Assembly: GCF_004114915.1 (NCBI RefSeq)
Contig: NZ_CP022219.1
Span: forward strand, 650,501-714,500
Origin: Bradyrhizobium guangxiense
GTDB taxonomy: Bacteria > Pseudomonadota > Alphaproteobacteria > Rhizobiales > Xanthobacteraceae
DNA: 64,000 nt
Direction: 5' to 3'
The position numbers were made by a program, and so were the translations under genes. Of the stretch, positions 63,819-64,000 are shown piece by piece (positions within the stretch are counted from its first letter, which is position 1; each line of letters opens with the position of its first letter). The notes beneath the pieces were generated by a model, which did not search any database, had not been told where the DNA came from, and saw nothing but the letters and a program-made list of their open reading frames with translations.

Positions 63819-64000
63819 CTACCTCTTCTTCCCCCCCCCGCGCCGCCCCGGCGCTCCGCCCGTCGACTTCGGCGCCGGCCCGAACTCCGGACCCGACTGC
63901 CGCGAATCCGTCGGCTGGATGATGCGGCTGGTGCTGCCGAACGGCTTTGACGGCAGCGCGCGGTTCTCGCGGAAGGGCAGCGATTCCGGGCCGTGCATCT
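63819..64000 (-). CDS. C-terminal end of an unidentified protein
   Basis: A minus-strand open frame runs in from the right edge and ends at TAG 63821-63819. The visible 60 residues are Pro/Arg/Gly-rich and probably disordered: ESLPFRENRALPSKPFGSTS, IIQPTDSRQSGPEFGPAPKS, ending GRRGGGKKR. A run of nine G lies within the last codons and could slip. The parent protein cannot be named from this tail. Confidence 0.5.
   Translation of the reverse strand, partial: MHGPESLPFRENRALPSKPFGSTSRIIQPTDSRQSGPEFGPAPKSTGGAPGRRGGGKKR

Noticed and set aside
1..64000. tRNA or rRNA genes
   Set aside because: I looked for T-arm signatures and rRNA segments while reading and found none that could be folded. A tRNAscan run would settle this.

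Overview
The window looks like chromosomal DNA of an alphaproteobacterium of the Bradyrhizobium/Rhodopseudomonas group. The signs are high GC, a familiar gene set (rplY-pth-ychF, ileS-lspA, uvrC-pgsA-moaDE-prmB, FMN riboswitch-ribH2), and many copies of the short palindromic intergenic repeats common in bradyrhizobia. No rRNA, tRNA, CRISPR array, prophage or intact insertion sequence was found by reading. All calls come from reading translations and motifs; no database search was run.

Layout. 0-2 kb: the N-terminus of an IclR regulator, a decayed winged-helix regulator and an AT-richer orphan gene. 2-9.5 kb: purD, a fluoroacetate dehalogenase-type hydrolase, tadA, an Arg/Asp-rich 23S pseudouridine synthase, rsmD and mutL. 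9.7-13.5 kb: a ribbon-helix-helix protein, a GMC dehydrogenase with its small Tat subunit, a glyoxalase-like protein and the remnant of what was probably their cytochrome c. 13.7-22.8 kb (mostly minus): arfB, two M16 peptidases, an exported protein, lspA, ileS and ribF. 23-27.8 kb: a CheY-like receiver, a HAD phosphatase, a membrane protein with a degenerate EAL domain and two envelope proteins. 27.8-32.3 kb: a tightly packed operon uvrC-pgsA-moaD-moaE-prmB. 32.5-37.1 kb: small secreted, outer-membrane and RNA-related genes. 37.2-43 kb: a sensor kinase/response regulator/MarR trio (PetR/PetP-like), divergent from ilvE, then hisS. 43-51.9 kb: a tautomerase, an FlK-type thioesterase, proC, ybjN-like, riboswitch-controlled ribH2, prs, a lipoprotein, pgeF, a NDUFAF7-type methyltransferase, lgt and ubiK. 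52.2-56.4 kb: rplY, pth, ychF, a DUF4282 protein and two MaoC hydratases. 56.6-64 kb: an accessory-looking envelope region with two tiny membrane proteins, exported proteins, a trimeric autotransporter adhesin flanked by two related NTF2-like proteins, and the end of an unidentified gene.

How the genes work together. Most of the window is housekeeping: translation and RNA modification (tadA, rluB-like, rsmD, arfB, ileS, hisS, rlmJ, prmB, pth, rplY, ychF), cofactor synthesis (ribF, ribH2, moaDE), DNA repair (mutL, uvrC), phospholipid and lipoprotein processing (pgsA, lgt, lspA) and nucleotide or amino-acid synthesis (purD, prs, ilvE, proC).

The points most worth a second look are these. The dehalogenase keeps every known catalytic residue and an FlK-type thioesterase lies 40 kb away. 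The ribH2 reading frame runs into a palindromic repeat that supplies its C-terminus and stop codon. The cytochrome subunit of the GMC dehydrogenase has been deleted to a stub. There is also an orphan AT-richer gene at the left end and an adhesin with paired NTF2-like neighbours at the right end.
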